Positions 14,905-24,360 of a stretch of 61,057 bases of DNA are shown one piece after another. Within the stretch, counting starts at the first letter, position 1, and each line of letters starts with the position of its first letter. The position numbers and the translations under genes are program-made. The stretch covers positions 1 to 61,057 of the forward strand of contig JAIETL010000040.1 in assembly GCA_019745195.1 (NCBI GenBank), written 5' to 3'. The notes beneath the pieces are model-generated. The model did no database searches and had not been told where the DNA came from. It was given only the letters and a program-made list of their open reading frames with translations. The DNA comes from Beijerinckiaceae bacterium. GTDB taxonomy: Bacteria; Pseudomonadota; Alphaproteobacteria; Rhizobiales; Beijerinckiaceae.

Positions 14905-15372
14905 TCACACGGCCGGGCGCTTTCTCTGCAGCCCCGAACGTCTGCACGAGGCCACCAGGTCGCCATGCTGGTTGTAGGCGCGGTGCAGGAAGGTGACGAT
15001 GCCGGCGTCTGGCCGCGAGCGGCTTTCGCGCAGCTCCAACACCTCGGTCTCGACGCGGATCGTGTCGCCGTGGAACAGCGGCTTGGGAAAGCGCACCTCG
15101 TCCCAGCCGAGATTGGCGATCGCGGTGCCCAGCGTGGTATCCCCGACAGAAATCCCGACCACCAGGCCGAGCGTGAAGGCGCTGTTGACGAGCCGCTGGC
15201 CGAACTCGGTCTGGGTCCGGCAATACTCCTCGTCGAGATGCAGATAGGCCGGGTTGTGCGTCAGCGCGCTGAAGAAGACATTGTCGGCCTCGGTGAGGGT
15301 GCGCCTGATCTCGTGCCTGAAGAGTTGGCCGACCGTGAGTTCGTCGAAATGCAGGCCGGCCATGATCGTCAT
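14905..15372 (-). CDS. MaoC-family (R)-specific acyl-CoA hydratase
   Basis: A 155-aa single hot-dog domain with the MaoC pattern: [20 protein letters not shown] carries the catalytic Asn/His region, followed by [19 protein letters not shown] and [20 protein letters not shown]. It hydrates an enoyl-CoA, possibly a branched dicarboxylyl-CoA such as mesaconyl- or itaconyl-CoA, given the CoA-transferase and CitE-like lyase nearby. It is the last gene of the five-gene minus-strand operon beginning with the Baeyer-Villiger enzyme and ends 30 bp from attR. The substrate is inferred from context. Confidence 0.8.
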   Translation of the reverse strand: MTIMAGLHFDELTVGQLFRHEIRRTLTEADNVFFSALTHNPAYLHLDEEYCRTQTEFGQRLVNSAFTLGLVVGISVGDTTLGTAIANLGWDEVRFPKPLFHGDTIRVETEVLELRESRSRPDAGIVTFLHRAYNQHGDLVASCRRSGLQRKRPAV

Positions 15373-15404
15373 CCTTGTCGGGGGGAAGGGGAGGGGGCGG
15401 CGGC

Positions 15405-16178
15405 TCAGCGTCCGGTGAAGCGGGGCGGACGCTTCTCGGCGAAGGCGGCGGCGCCTTCCCGGACGTCGTCGCTGGTCTGGAGCAGCCGCAGCATCGCCTG
15501 TTCGAGCCGCAGGCCCGAGGCGAGATCGAGGTCGCGGCTGCGAAGCGCCAGCTCCTTGGCGGCCTGCACGCCGAGCGGCGCGTTGGCCGCGATCCGCCGG
15601 GCGACGTCCAGCGCGGCCGGCATTAGCGCATCGGCCTCGACGACGTGGTTGACCAGCCCCCAGCGCTCGGCCGTCGCGGCGTCGATCGCGTCGCCCGTCA
15701 GCAGCATCTCCATGGCGATCGCGTGCGGCAGTTGCTGCAGCAGCCGCTGCGTGCCGCCATTGGCCGGGAAGAGCCCGCGCTTCACCTCCGGCACGCCGAA
15801 GGTCGCGTGAGCGGCGGCGATGCGGATATCGGTCGCCAGCAGCAGCGTCATGCCGCCGCCGAGGCAGGCGCCGTTGACCGCCGCGATCACCGGTTTCCAG
15901 ATGTCCAGGCCCCGGTTGAGCAGCTGCCCAGCCTGCGTCAGCATGATTTCACCTAGCGGCGGCGGCTCGGCGGTGAAGCTCTTGATGTCGGCTCCGGCGC
16001 TGAAGGCCCTGTCGCCCGCGCCGGTGATGATCGCGGCGCGGATGGCGGGATCGTCGCGGATGACGATCCAGGCCTCCGACAGCGCGCGGTAATGAGCGGC
16101 GTCGAAGGCGTTGCGGCGCTCGGGCCGGTTGATCGTGACGATGGCGACGCCGTCGTCGCAGGTCAGGTCGATCGGCAT
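15405..16178 (-). CDS. Enoyl-CoA hydratase/isomerase (crotonase family)
   Basis: The start [20 protein letters not shown] at 16178 lies 4 bases after the CoA-transferase stop; an upstream extension lacks coding character. The 257-aa product shows [17 protein letters not shown], the oxyanion-hole [31 protein letters not shown] and the C-terminal [10 protein letters not shown] of crotonases. The Glu expected in hydratase active sites appears in [16 protein letters not shown]. It probably acts in the same degradation route as its CoA-transferase and MaoC neighbours. Confidence 0.88.
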   Translation of the reverse strand: MPIDLTCDDGVAIVTINRPERRNAFDAAHYRALSEAWIVIRDDPAIRAAIITGAGDRAFSAGADIKSFTAEPPPLGEIMLTQAGQLLNRGLDIWKPVIAAVNGACLGGGMTLLLATDIRIAAAHATFGVPEVKRGLFPANGGTQRLLQQLPHAIAMEMLLTGDAIDAATAERWGLVNHVVEADALMPAALDVARRIAANAPLGVQAAKELALRSRDLDLASGLRLEQAMLRLLQTSDDVREGAAAFAEKRPPRFTGR

Positions 16179-16182
16179 CGCG

Positions 16183-17415
16183 TCAGCCCACCGCGCGCTG
16201 CTCGCGCAGCCCGGCGATTTCGGCCTGCGAGAAGCCGATCTCGGAAAGGATCGCGTCGGTATGCTGGCCGAGATCGGGCGGCGGCAGGCCCGGTTTCGCC
16301 GGTTCGCCATTGAAGCGCACCGGTTGGCCGATGCCCTTCAACACGCCGCCCGTGGGGTGGTCGTACTCCATCACGATGCCGCTGGCGGCGGTGTGCGGAT
16401 GCTCCAGCAACTGCGCCAGGCTGTTGATCGGCGAGCAGGGAATGCCGGCGCGCGACAGGCTTTCGTGCCAATGCGCGACGGTGTTCGCCGAGAGCGCCTG
16501 CTGCACCCGCGCCAGCGTCGCCGGCCTGTTCCTGACCCGGTCGGAATTGCTGCGGAAATCGGGATGATCCGCAATGTCGCCGAGCCCCGCCGCCGCGCAG
16601 AACTTCCGCCAGAGATTGTCATTGGCGACGCCGATCATGATCGGCCCGTCGCTCGCCTCGAACGCCTGATAAGGGCACAGCGAGTCATGGCTCGAGCCGC
16701 ATTTCCTCGGCTGCACGCCCTTCTCCCAGAAGGTCTGGAGATTGTAGCCGAGCAGCCCCATGGCGGTGTCGTAAAGCGAGACGTTGACTGTGCCGCCTTC
16801 GCCCGTGGCCTGGCGCTGGTAGAGCAAAGCCAGTATCCCGGCCAGCGCATGCGTGCCGGTCATCTGGTCGATCGGCGAGATCGGGCTGCGGATATGGCCG
16901 CCGCTCTCGTCGCCGGTCAGCGCCATCACGCCGCAAAAGGCCTGCAGGATGACGTCGTAGCCGGGCGCGTCCTTCATCGGGCCGGTCCGGCCGAACCCCG
17001 AGATGCTGCAACAGATCAGCCTGGGGTTGATCCCGCGCAGGGTCGCCGCATCGATGCCCAGCCGCTCCACCACGCCGGTGCCGAAGCTCTCGATCGCGAT
17101 ATCGGCGGTCTCGGCCAGTTTATGCACGATGGCGCGGCCGGCCTTCGTCTTCAGATCGACGGCGATGCTGCGCTTGTTGCGGTTGGCGCTGAGGAAGACG
17201 GCGCCCAGCCCAGGCCCCGCGAAGGGCGGCCAGCCGCGCGTTTCGTCGCCGGTCCCGGTCGCCTCGACCTTGATGATCTCGGCGCCCATCTCGCCGAGAT
17301 ACTGCGCGCAGAGCGGCCCGGCCAGAACCTTGGTCAGGTCGAGCACGCGGATGCCGGCCAAGGGTTTGCCGACGGGTTTGGCGACGCCTTGGCCACCGAT
17401 TCCGGCGGTGCTCAT
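16183..17415 (-). CDS. Class III CoA-transferase (CaiB/BaiF family), copy 1
   Basis: A 410-aa protein with the family N-terminus LAGIRVLDLTKVLAGPLCAQ, the NRNKRSIAVDLKTKAGRAIV block and the catalytic Asp in SPIDQMTGTHALAGILAL. It transfers CoA between acyl groups, often dicarboxylates. Its start overlaps the stop of the Bug-type binding protein gene (ATGA 17415-17412), so transport and activation of one acid may be linked. It is one of three such enzymes in this window (16183, 21961, 33498). The acyl substrate cannot be read from sequence. Confidence 0.9.
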   Translation of the reverse strand: MSTAGIGGQGVAKPVGKPLAGIRVLDLTKVLAGPLCAQYLGEMGAEIIKVEATGTGDETRGWPPFAGPGLGAVFLSANRNKRSIAVDLKTKAGRAIVHKLAETADIAIESFGTGVVERLGIDAATLRGINPRLICCSISGFGRTGPMKDAPGYDVILQAFCGVMALTGDESGGHIRSPISPIDQMTGTHALAGILALLYQRQATGEGGTVNVSLYDTAMGLLGYNLQTFWEKGVQPRKCGSSHDSLCPYQAFEASDGPIMIGVANDNLWRKFCAAAGLGDIADHPDFRSNSDRVRNRPATLARVQQALSANTVAHWHESLSRAGIPCSPINSLAQLLEHPHTAASGIVMEYDHPTGGVLKGIGQPVRFNGEPAKPGLPPPDLGQHTDAILSEIGFSQAEIAGLREQRAVG

Positions 17416-18389
17416 TTCTTCTCGATCTTTGCGATCTCGACGAGGTCGATCCAGCGCTTCGCGTCCTCGTCGACGTAAGCGCCGAGCTCGGCCGGACTGG
17501 TCGCGAGAATCTCCGAGCCGATCTTGTCGATGAAGCCCGTCATGTCGGGCTCGCGCAGCAGCGCGTTCAGCGCCGTATTGAGCTTCTGAACGACCGCTTG
17601 CGGCGTGCCGGCCGGCGCGAAAGCCGCGACCCAGGCGACGATGTTGAAGTCGGGGACGCCCAGCTCCATCACGGTCGGGATATTCGGCAGCGTCGGGATG
17701 CGCTTGGGGCCGGTGACGGCCAAGACCTTGAACTTGTTCTCCTGCAGCATGCCGAGCGCGCTCGCCGGATCGGGGAAGAACACGTCGATGCGCCCGCCGA
17801 TCAGGTCGGTCAGCGCCTGCGGCGAGCCGCGATAGGGCACATGCACCATGTCGAAGCCGAGCCGGGCCTTGAGCAGTTCGCCCGAGGCGCGGCTGCCCGT
17901 GTTGCCGCTGCCATAGGAGATCGCCGGATTGGCGGCCTTGGCCGCCTTGACGAAGCCGGCGAAATCGTCGGCTGGAAAATCCAGCCGCGTCGCGACCATG
18001 AATGGGATGCGGATGATGCCGCCGATCGGGGCGAAATCCTTCTTCGGGTCGTAGGGGAGCTGGCGGTAGATCGCAGGATTCGCCGAATGGGTCGTGTTCG
18101 TGGTGATCAGCAGCGTATAGCCGTCGGGCGCAGCAGAGGCGACGGCGCGGGCCGCCAGGATGCCGTCGGCGCCCGCCTTGTTCTCGACGATGAAGTTCTG
18201 GCCGAGCTGGCGCTGCAGCCCTTCGCCGACCTTGCGCGCCACCGCGTCGGTGGCGCTGCCGGCGGGGAAGGGTATGACCAGCGTGACGGGCCGCTGCGGA
18301 AAACCGTCGGCCTGCGCCAGCGCGCCGGTCGCGCCGGCCGCTATCAGGGCCGCCGCCATCAGCAGGCGGCGCGTCGGATGCGATGTCAT
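17412..18389 (-). CDS. Bug/TctC-type tripartite tricarboxylate transporter binding protein
   Basis: A 325-aa protein with a clear signal peptide (RRLLMAAALIAAGATGALAQ) and the TctC/Bug pattern: FPQRPVTLVIPFPAGSATDA, VENKAGADGILAARAVASAA, HVPYRGSPQALTDLIGGRID. The start at 18389 follows an AGGACTTTCC-like purine stretch; a longer upstream frame is the shadow of the monooxygenase. No TctA or TctB membrane gene is nearby, so it is an orphan binding protein that must share a permease or act as a sensor. It lies between the monooxygenase and the CoA-transferase in one operon. Confidence 0.9.
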   Translation of the reverse strand: MTSHPTRRLLMAAALIAAGATGALAQADGFPQRPVTLVIPFPAGSATDAVARKVGEGLQRQLGQNFIVENKAGADGILAARAVASAAPDGYTLLITTNTTHSANPAIYRQLPYDPKKDFAPIGGIIRIPFMVATRLDFPADDFAGFVKAAKAANPAISYGSGNTGSRASGELLKARLGFDMVHVPYRGSPQALTDLIGGRIDVFFPDPASALGMLQENKFKVLAVTGPKRIPTLPNIPTVMELGVPDFNIVAWVAAFAPAGTPQAVVQKLNTALNALLREPDMTGFIDKIGSEILATSPAELGAYVDEDAKRWIDLVEIAKIEKK

Positions 18390-18430
18390 GGAAAGTCCTC
18401 CCCGAGATGCTTTTTGGTGTTTCTGCCCGC

Positions 18431-20095
18431 TCAACCGGCGGCGCTCATGGCGGGCCGGTTCCGGCGCGCGGCCTCGCGCCGGAAGCCGCGATAGCCGTTG
18501 GCCGCGACCTCGTCGCAGATCGCGCGATAGGCCCCCACGCCGCCGATATAGGGCATGAACACCCGCGTCTTGCCGGGGATGTTGGCGCCCATGTACCAGG
18601 AGTTGGCCTGCGGATAGAGCGTCCTGTGGGCGACCTCGTTGACATGGGCGACCCATGTCTCCTGCGCCCCGATCTCCGGCTCGATCAGGTGGTCGCCGGC
18701 CGCCCGCAGGGCCTCGATGCAGTCCGCGATCCAGTCGACATGCTGTTCGATCGAGACGATGACGTTGCTCAGGACCGAAGGGCTGCCCGGCCCGGTGATC
18801 ATGAAGAGATTGGGAAAGCCCGCGCTCATCAGCCCGAGATAGGTCCGCGGCCCCGCCGTCCAGGCCTCCTTCAACGCCATGCCGTCGCGGCCGCGGATGT
18901 CGATTGAGGCGAGCGCGCCCGTCATCGCGTCGAAGCCGGTCGCGAAGACGATGGCGTCGAAGGCGTAGTCCTTGCCCCCGGCACGCAGCCCGGTCTCCGT
19001 CAGCGTTTCGATCGGCGCATGCCGGACATCGACGAGCGTGACGTTGTCGCGGTTGAAGGTCTCGTAATAGCCGGTATCGACGCAGATGCGCTTGGTGCCG
19101 AGTGGATGGTCGTGCGGCAGCAGCGCCTGCGCTGTGTCGGGGTCGCTCACCGTCTCGCGGATCTTGGCGCGCACGAAGTCGGCGGCGGTGGCGTTGGCGG
19201 CCTTGTCGACGAGAATGTCGTTGAAGGCATGCATGAAATTCGCGCCGCCCTTGCGCCAGCGCCGCTCATACTCGGCCTCGCGCGCCTCGGGCTCGACCTG
19301 CAGCGCGCCCTGCGTGCTGAACTCGTAGATCGTGCCTGAGCGCGTCTCCGCACGGGCGCGCTGCCTGAGCGCCGCATAGTCGTCCTTCCATGACCGCTCG
19401 TATTCCTCGGTCATCGCCCAGTTGCGCGCCGGCACGCTGAAGTTCGGCGTACGCTGGAACACGGTGAGATGCGCGGCCTGGGCTGCGATCGGCGGGATCG
19501 ACTGGATCGCCGACGAACCCGTGCCGACCACGGCGACGGACAAGCCGCTGAAATCGACGCCCTCATGCGGCCATTGCCCGGTGTGGTAGGTCTTGCCGCG
19601 ATAGGCGGCCATGCCGGGAAAATCGGGCACGCGCGCGGCCGAGAGGCAGCCCGTCGCCATGATGCAGTGGCGCGCCGCGATGGTCTCGCCGCCCTGCGTC
19701 GTCAGCCTCCATTCGGCCGCGCCCTCGTCGAAGACCGCCGCGGCGATGCGCGTCTCCAGTGCGATGTCGCGGCGCAGGTCGAAACGGTCGGCGACGTGGT
19801 TGATATAGCGCAGAATCTCGGGCTGGGCGGCGAAACGCTCGCTCCAGCGCCAGTCCTGCTGAAGCTGCTCGTCAAAGGAATAGGAATACTGCATGCTTTC
19901 GACATCGCAGCGCGCGCCGGGATAGCGGTTCCAGTACCAGGTGCCGCCGACATCGGCCGCGGCCTCGAAAACACGCGTGGAAAAGCCGAGCCGGCGCAGC
20001 CTGAGCAGCATGTAGAGGCCGGAAAAGCCGGCGCCGACGATCGCGACGTCGAGCCGCTTGTCGCCTCCGGCCTTTGCCTCGTCCAAGCGCGTCAT
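18431..20095 (-). CDS. Flavin-containing Baeyer-Villiger-type monooxygenase
   Basis: A 554-aa protein with an FAD-binding GAGFSG (21-26), VGGTWYWNRYPGARCDVESM, the type I BVMO fingerprint region YRGKTYHTGQWP and an NADPH-binding VVGTGSSAIQ. The FATGFDAMTGAL and APTYLG-like C-terminal blocks are also typical. Such enzymes insert oxygen next to a ketone to give an ester or lactone. The start at 20095 is preceded by GAGGACAG; an upstream Met at 20140 is unlikely. It is first in a five-gene operon divergent from the CitE-like lyase, with a shared operator between. Ketone substrate unknown. Confidence 0.88.
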   Translation of the reverse strand: MTRLDEAKAGGDKRLDVAIVGAGFSGLYMLLRLRRLGFSTRVFEAAADVGGTWYWNRYPGARCDVESMQYSYSFDEQLQQDWRWSERFAAQPEILRYINHVADRFDLRRDIALETRIAAAVFDEGAAEWRLTTQGGETIAARHCIMATGCLSAARVPDFPGMAAYRGKTYHTGQWPHEGVDFSGLSVAVVGTGSSAIQSIPPIAAQAAHLTVFQRTPNFSVPARNWAMTEEYERSWKDDYAALRQRARAETRSGTIYEFSTQGALQVEPEAREAEYERRWRKGGANFMHAFNDILVDKAANATAADFVRAKIRETVSDPDTAQALLPHDHPLGTKRICVDTGYYETFNRDNVTLVDVRHAPIETLTETGLRAGGKDYAFDAIVFATGFDAMTGALASIDIRGRDGMALKEAWTAGPRTYLGLMSAGFPNLFMITGPGSPSVLSNVIVSIEQHVDWIADCIEALRAAGDHLIEPEIGAQETWVAHVNEVAHRTLYPQANSWYMGANIPGKTRVFMPYIGGVGAYRAICDEVAANGYRGFRREAARRNRPAMSAAG

Positions 20096-20166
20096 GGCGC
20101 TGTCCTCCCGGAACATGGTCGCGGCGCTGGACGCCGTCATTTGAAGACAGGCTAGCGCAAATCAAG

Positions 20167-20191
20167 AAATGGTCAAACCATTTGACGATTG
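20167..20191. promoter_or_regulatory. Operator-like 25-bp repeat, copy A (BVMO/CitE intergenic)
   Basis: The 25 bases are identical to 25690-25714. They start with the palindrome AAATGGTCAAACCATTT (20167-20183), which fits the FadR-family GntR consensus TNGTNNNACNA, and overlap a second palindrome GTCAAA-CCA-TTTGAC. It lies between divergent promoters of the BVMO operon and the lyase gene. The GntR protein encoded at 21145-21894 is the obvious candidate binder. Confidence 0.75.
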
Positions 20192-20252
20192 CGTGCGCGT
20201 CGCGCTAACGCTGCCCCTTGGCAGGACAGGCCTGCCCGGTGGGAGAGCTGCG

Positions 20253-21119
20253 ATGAAGCTGCGTTCGATGCTGTTCGTGCCGGCAGACAGCGAGCGGAAA
20301 TTTGCCAGGGCGCAGGCGAGCGGGGCCGATGCGCTGATCCTCGATCTGGAGGACTCCGTCGCGCCACTGAACAAGGCCACGGCCCGCGCCATGGTCCAGA
20401 GCATGCTCGCCGCCGACGCCGCGCGGCCGTGGTCGTTCTGGGTCCGCATCAACCCCTTCCACACCGGGTTGACGCTGGACGATCTCTCGGCGGTCGTGCA
20501 GCCGGGTCTCGACGGCGTCATGGTCCCCAAGGCCAATGGCGCGGCCGACATCGTCCGGATCGGGCATTATCTCGACGCGCTGGAGACGCGCAGCGGCATG
20601 GCGCGCGGCACGGTGAAACTCGTCGTGGTCGCGACCGAGACCGCGATCGCGATGTTCAATCTCGGCAGCTATGCGCCTGCCCATGAGCGGCTCGCCGGCC
20701 TGACCTGGGGCGCGGAGGACCTCGGCGCCGTGGTCGGCTCAAGCGTCAACAAGCAGTCCGACGGCGACTGGACGCAGCCCTATCGCGTCGTGCGCTCGTT
20801 GTGCCTTTTCGCCGCCGCCGCGGCGGAAGTCGCCAAGATCGACACGCTCTATGCCGATTTTCGCGATCCGGCCGGGCTGGAGGCGAGCTGCATCGCCTCC
20901 CAGCGCGACGGTTTTACGGGACGCATCGCGATCCACCCCGATCAGGTCGAGACCATCAACCGCTGCTTTTCGCCATCGCCGGAGGATCTGGCGCAGGCGA
21001 AGCGCATCGTCGCGGCTTTCGACGCCGATCCCGGCATCGGCACCATCGGCATCGACGGCAAGATGTACGACATCCCCCATCTCAAGCTCGCGCGCCGCAT
21101 CGTCGCGGCGGCGGGGTGA
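20253..21119 (+). CDS. HpcH/HpaI-CitE-like acyl-CoA lyase
   Basis: A 288-aa protein with the CitE pattern: MKLRSMLFVPADSERKFARA, GADALILDLEDSVAPLNKAT with metal-binding acidic residues, VRINPF, MVPKANGAADI, and GLTWGAEDLGAVVG. Members cleave citryl-, citramalyl-, malyl- or methylmalyl-CoA in aldol fashion. The start at 20253 has GGGAGAGCTGCG upstream; the longer frame from 20169 would begin inside the operator. It is divergent from the BVMO operon, which supplies a CoA-transferase and hydratases that could produce its hydroxyacyl-CoA substrate. Confidence 0.85.
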   Translation: MKLRSMLFVPADSERKFARAQASGADALILDLEDSVAPLNKATARAMVQSMLAADAARPWSFWVRINPFHTGLTLDDLSAVVQPGLDGVMVPKANGAADIVRIGHYLDALETRSGMARGTVKLVVVATETAIAMFNLGSYAPAHERLAGLTWGAEDLGAVVGSSVNKQSDGDWTQPYRVVRSLCLFAAAAAEVAKIDTLYADFRDPAGLEASCIASQRDGFTGRIAIHPDQVETINRCFSPSPEDLAQAKRIVAAFDADPGIGTIGIDGKMYDIPHLKLARRIVAAAG

Positions 21120-21144
21120 CAGGCTTGCGCCGGAGCCCGGGACT

Positions 21145-21894
21145 TCACTCCAGCGGCAGATCGGCATCCTCGCGCGAGCGAGACATCGCCCGTGTCGCCT
21201 GGACATGGCGCGCCATGCGCCGGAAGGCGGCTTCGCCGTCGCCATCGGCGATCGCCACGATGATGCGCTCATGCGCTCTCACCACCTCGGCGCGCAGGCC
21301 CGGCGTGTCGTACTCCTCGATCACGGTCGAGACCACGACGCCATAGGAGATCGAGTACAGGAAGGCGGCGAGCAGATCGTTGCGGCTCGCGCTCGCGACG
21401 GCGTTGTGCCACTCGATGTTGATCGCCGCGAACTGGTCGCGGTCGTCCAGCGCGCCGGCCATTTCGGCGTTGAGCGTCCGCAGCCGCTCGACATCCTCGT
21501 CGCTGCGGCGTTCGGCGGCGAGCCGCGCCAGCGCCGGCTCGAGCGTTTCGCGCGTTTCCTGCAGAGTCCGCAGCGAGAGCCGTCGGCCGCGGATGAACTG
21601 CGTGATGAAATGCGCCATCGATTCGTTGCCCGGCCGGCTGACGATGTTGCCGCCGAGCCTTCCGAGTCGCGTGGTCACCAGACCCTCGACCTCGAGCTTT
21701 CGCAGGGCCTCCCGCACCGAACCGCGGCTGAGCCCCGTTTGGCTCACCAACTGGCGCTCGGTCGGCAGTCGCGAGCCTTCGGCCATGGCCCCGTCGATGA
21801 TGGTCCGGCGCAACTGGTCGGCCAGCACCTCATAGGATTTCTGGACCGTGATCCGGCCCAGCACCGGTTCCGTCGCGCTGTCGGGATCGGTCAT
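21145..21894 (-). CDS. FadR-subfamily GntR transcriptional regulator
   Basis: The start MTDPDSATEPVLGRITVQKS at 21894 is chosen. The 249-aa product has an N-terminal winged helix (YEVLADQLRRTIIDGAMAEG, LPTERQLVSQTGLSRGSVRE) and a helical FCD effector domain (LRTLQETRETLEPALARLAA) with the metal-site style histidines near NIEWHNAVA and RAHERI. It likely represses the surrounding catabolic operons by binding the 25-bp operators at 20167 and 25690 and responds to a pathway acid or CoA ester. It is downstream of the CoA-transferase on the same strand, so possibly co-transcribed. Confidence 0.9.
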   Translation of the reverse strand: MTDPDSATEPVLGRITVQKSYEVLADQLRRTIIDGAMAEGSRLPTERQLVSQTGLSRGSVREALRKLEVEGLVTTRLGRLGGNIVSRPGNESMAHFITQFIRGRRLSLRTLQETRETLEPALARLAAERRSDEDVERLRTLNAEMAGALDDRDQFAAINIEWHNAVASASRNDLLAAFLYSISYGVVVSTVIEEYDTPGLRAEVVRAHERIIVAIADGDGEAAFRRMARHVQATRAMSRSREDADLPLE

Positions 21895-21960
21895 GCAGCC
21901 TCCTCGCAATCAGCCAGCCGCGCCACCATAGGCGAACAATGATATAATGGTAAGAGCAAT

Positions 21961-23148
21961 CTAGGGTCCTGCTTGGCCGAGAGGCGCGAGCACCTCGGCG
22001 GTGTGCTCGCCCAGATGCGGCGGTGCATGGCGCAAGCCCGGCGTCCAGTGGCTCCAGTCGCCCGGCGGACGGATGAGCCGCAGCGCCTCGCCGTCGGGCG
22101 CGTCGACATCCTCGAAGAAACCGGTCGCGGCAAGATGCGGATCGTCGCGCAAGCCCGAAAGCGAGGCCATCGCCACGGCGGTGAGACCGGCAGCGCGCAG
22201 CACCGTGAGCCAATGCGCCGTCGGCTCGCGTCGCGTGATCCCGGCGATGAAGCTAAAGAGCGCATCGCTGTTTTGCGTCCGCGTCGCCATGTCGGCGAGG
22301 CGCGGATCGCGCGACAGGTCGTCGTCATGCCCGACCACGCGCAAAAAGGCCCGCCACTGGGCATCGGTGTAGATCATGCAGCAGATATGGCCGTCGCTGG
22401 TCGGCAGCGGGCCGCGATCGCGCACCAGCAGGCGCGGATAGCCGAGCCCGCCCTGCGCGGGCCGGAAGCTCTCGCCGAAGAGATGGTCGCCAAACAGCAG
22501 CCCGGCCATGGTCTCGAACATCGGCACGCCAAGCTCGCAGCCGAGCCCCGTGCGCTCGCGCCGAAACAGCGCCGCCGAGATCAGTCCGAAGGCATAGAGC
22601 CCGACCGTCCGGTCGGCGAGATTGGCCGGCACATAGCGCGGCCGCCCGTCCGTACTGGCGCCCATCAGCTCGGCTAGGCCCGAGATGGCCTGGATCAGAT
22701 CGTCGAAGGCGCCGTCCTCGGCATAGGGGCCGCGCTGGCCGAACCCGAAGAGCCCGGCATAGACGAGCCTCGGATTGACCGCCGCCATCGCGGCATGGCC
22801 GAGCCCCAGCCGCGCCATCGCCTGCGGGCGCATCGAATGCACCATGACGTCGGCGGTCGTCACCAGCGCCTTGAGCGCCGCGCGCCCGGCTTCCGTCTTC
22901 AGATCGAGCACGACGCTGCGCTTGTTACGGTTGAGGTGGAGAAACAGCGGCCCGCGATCGGAGCCCGCCGGCGCGCCGACCTTGCGCAGCACGTCGCCGT
23001 CTGGCGGCTCTATCTTGATCACATCCGCGCCGAGATCGGCCAGCACCTGCGTCGCCAGCGGGCCCATCACGATGGCGGTCAGGTCGATGACGCGCACGCC
23101 GGCCAGCGGCGCGGCAGAGGCCTGAGCCGTGGCGACGCCCGCGCTCAA
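21961..23148 (-). CDS. Class III CoA-transferase (CaiB/BaiF family), copy 2
   Basis: The product carries PLAGVRVIDLTAIVMGPLAT, NRNKRSVVLDLKTEAGRAAL and the family C-terminal HLGEHTAEVLAPLG. The catalytic-Asp block is divergent: PANLADRTVGLYAFGLISAA still supplies an Asp. No ATG fits: a TTG at 23148 overlaps the preceding stop (TTGA 23148-23145) and gives about 395 aa, the usual family length, while a longer frame to 23307 is a shadow of the upstream reductase. The TTG start and overlap indicate translational coupling to that reductase. Confidence 0.88.
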   Translation of the reverse strand: MSAGVATAQASAAPLAGVRVIDLTAIVMGPLATQVLADLGADVIKIEPPDGDVLRKVGAPAGSDRGPLFLHLNRNKRSVVLDLKTEAGRAALKALVTTADVMVHSMRPQAMARLGLGHAAMAAVNPRLVYAGLFGFGQRGPYAEDGAFDDLIQAISGLAELMGASTDGRPRYVPANLADRTVGLYAFGLISAALFRRERTGLGCELGVPMFETMAGLLFGDHLFGESFRPAQGGLGYPRLLVRDRGPLPTSDGHICCMIYTDAQWRAFLRVVGHDDDLSRDPRLADMATRTQNSDALFSFIAGITRREPTAHWLTVLRAAGLTAVAMASLSGLRDDPHLAATGFFEDVDAPDGEALRLIRPPGDWSHWTPGLRHAPPHLGEHTAEVLAPLGQAGP

Positions 23149-24161
23149 AGCCGCACGAGCTGCTTGCCGGAATTGCGGCCCGCCATCATGCGCAAAAAGG
23201 CCTCGGGCACGCGCTCGAAGCCGTCGAGCACGTCTTCCTTCGTGATGAGCTTGCCCTCGCGATGCCAGCCCGCGAGGCGGCTCATCGCCTCCTCGCGCTT
23301 GTGCCACCAGTCGAAGACCACGAGCCCCTGGATCATCGCCCGCGTCACGATCAGCCGCGAGGAGGCGCGCAAGCCGATATCCTCCTGCTCGAAATCATTG
23401 GCCAGCGCGATGCGTCCGCAGATCACGACCCGGGCCGCGACCGCAAGATTGCGCAGCACCGCGTCATGGATCGGCCCGCCGGTGTTGTCGAAGAAGACGT
23501 TGACGCCCTGGGGAGCCAGCGCCGCGATCGCGCCGGCCATGTCGTTCGTCGTCTTGTAGTTGATCGTCTCGTCGAAGCCGACCGAGCGGCACCAGGCGAG
23601 CTTCTCGTCGGAGCCGGCGATGCCGATGACGCGCGCGCCGCAGAGCTTGCCGATCTGCCCGACGATCTGGCCGACGGCGCCCGACGCCGCCGAGACGACC
23701 ATCGTGTCGCCGGGCTTCGGCCGGCCGATCTCCAGCGTGCCGACATAGGCCGTCAGCCCCGGCATGCCGAGCCAGGCGAGCGTCGCCTGCGGCGGAGCCA
23801 GCGCCGGATCGACCCTGTTGACCTTTGCCGAGCCCGGCAGGTCGGGCGTCAGCACGGCATATTCCTGCCAGCCGACGTTCATCGCCTCGGCGATGTCGCC
23901 GGGCTTCCAGTCTGGATGGTTCGACGCCACGACCTCGCCGACGCCGCCGCCCTGCATCACCTCACCGACCGAGACGCCCTTGGCGTAGTTCGCGGACGGG
24001 CTGATCCGGCCGCGCATATAGGGGTCGAGCGAGAGCCATTGCGTCCTGATCAGGATCTGGCCGGGGCCGGGCTCTGGCATCGGCGCATCGTGCAGCGACC
24101 ACGTCTCCAGATCGGGCACGCCGCGCGGATGCGAGGCGAGGCGCCATTGGCGGTTGGTCAT
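23145..24161 (-). CDS. MDR-family NADP-dependent oxidoreductase
   Basis: A 338-aa zinc-free medium-chain reductase of the leukotriene B4 dehydrogenase/CurA type: IRTQWLSLDPYMRGRISPSA, then MVVSAASGAVGQIVGQIGKL as the NADPH-binding turn, GIAGSDEKLAWCRSVGFD, and VFFDNTGGPIHDAVLRNLAV. These enzymes reduce alpha,beta-unsaturated ketones or aldehydes. It is first in the operon with the second CoA-transferase and GntR. It may saturate an enone intermediate of the ketone pathway, but the substrate is not visible. Confidence 0.9.
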   Translation of the reverse strand: MTNRQWRLASHPRGVPDLETWSLHDAPMPEPGPGQILIRTQWLSLDPYMRGRISPSANYAKGVSVGEVMQGGGVGEVVASNHPDWKPGDIAEAMNVGWQEYAVLTPDLPGSAKVNRVDPALAPPQATLAWLGMPGLTAYVGTLEIGRPKPGDTMVVSAASGAVGQIVGQIGKLCGARVIGIAGSDEKLAWCRSVGFDETINYKTTNDMAGAIAALAPQGVNVFFDNTGGPIHDAVLRNLAVAARVVICGRIALANDFEQEDIGLRASSRLIVTRAMIQGLVVFDWWHKREEAMSRLAGWHREGKLITKEDVLDGFERVPEAFLRMMAGRNSGKQLVRL

Positions 24162-24210
24162 GGCGGGCTCCTGAGCGTTTCTCGCCGATGGTCATACATA
24201 GACGACCCAT

Positions 24211-24325
24211 CGCCGTCATCCCGGACAAGCCGCGTAGCGGCGCAGCTCCGGGATCCATCATAGAGCGCTGTCGTGCCTTACGATGGATCCCGGAGTTCCG
24301 CTTCGCTGCGTCCGGGATGACGGCG
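24211..24325. repeat. Long imperfect palindromic intergenic repeat
   Basis: CGCCGTCATCCCGGAC at 24211-24226 and its relatives pair with TCCGGGATGACGGCG ending at 24325; inner arms include GGATCCAT (24251-24258) and ATGGATCC (24283-24290). The hairpin sits between a gene start and the stop of the next gene. This type of GTCATCCCGG palindrome is a common dispersed chromosomal repeat in Hyphomicrobiales. No protein is encoded. Confidence 0.7.
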
Positions 24326-24360
24326 AAGGAGACGTGACTGACAGATAGTGCTCGCCGCCG

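Noticed and set aside
24211..24325. Insertion sequence or transposon end
   Set aside because: The palindrome has no transposase gene or target duplication and resembles dispersed intergenic repeats.
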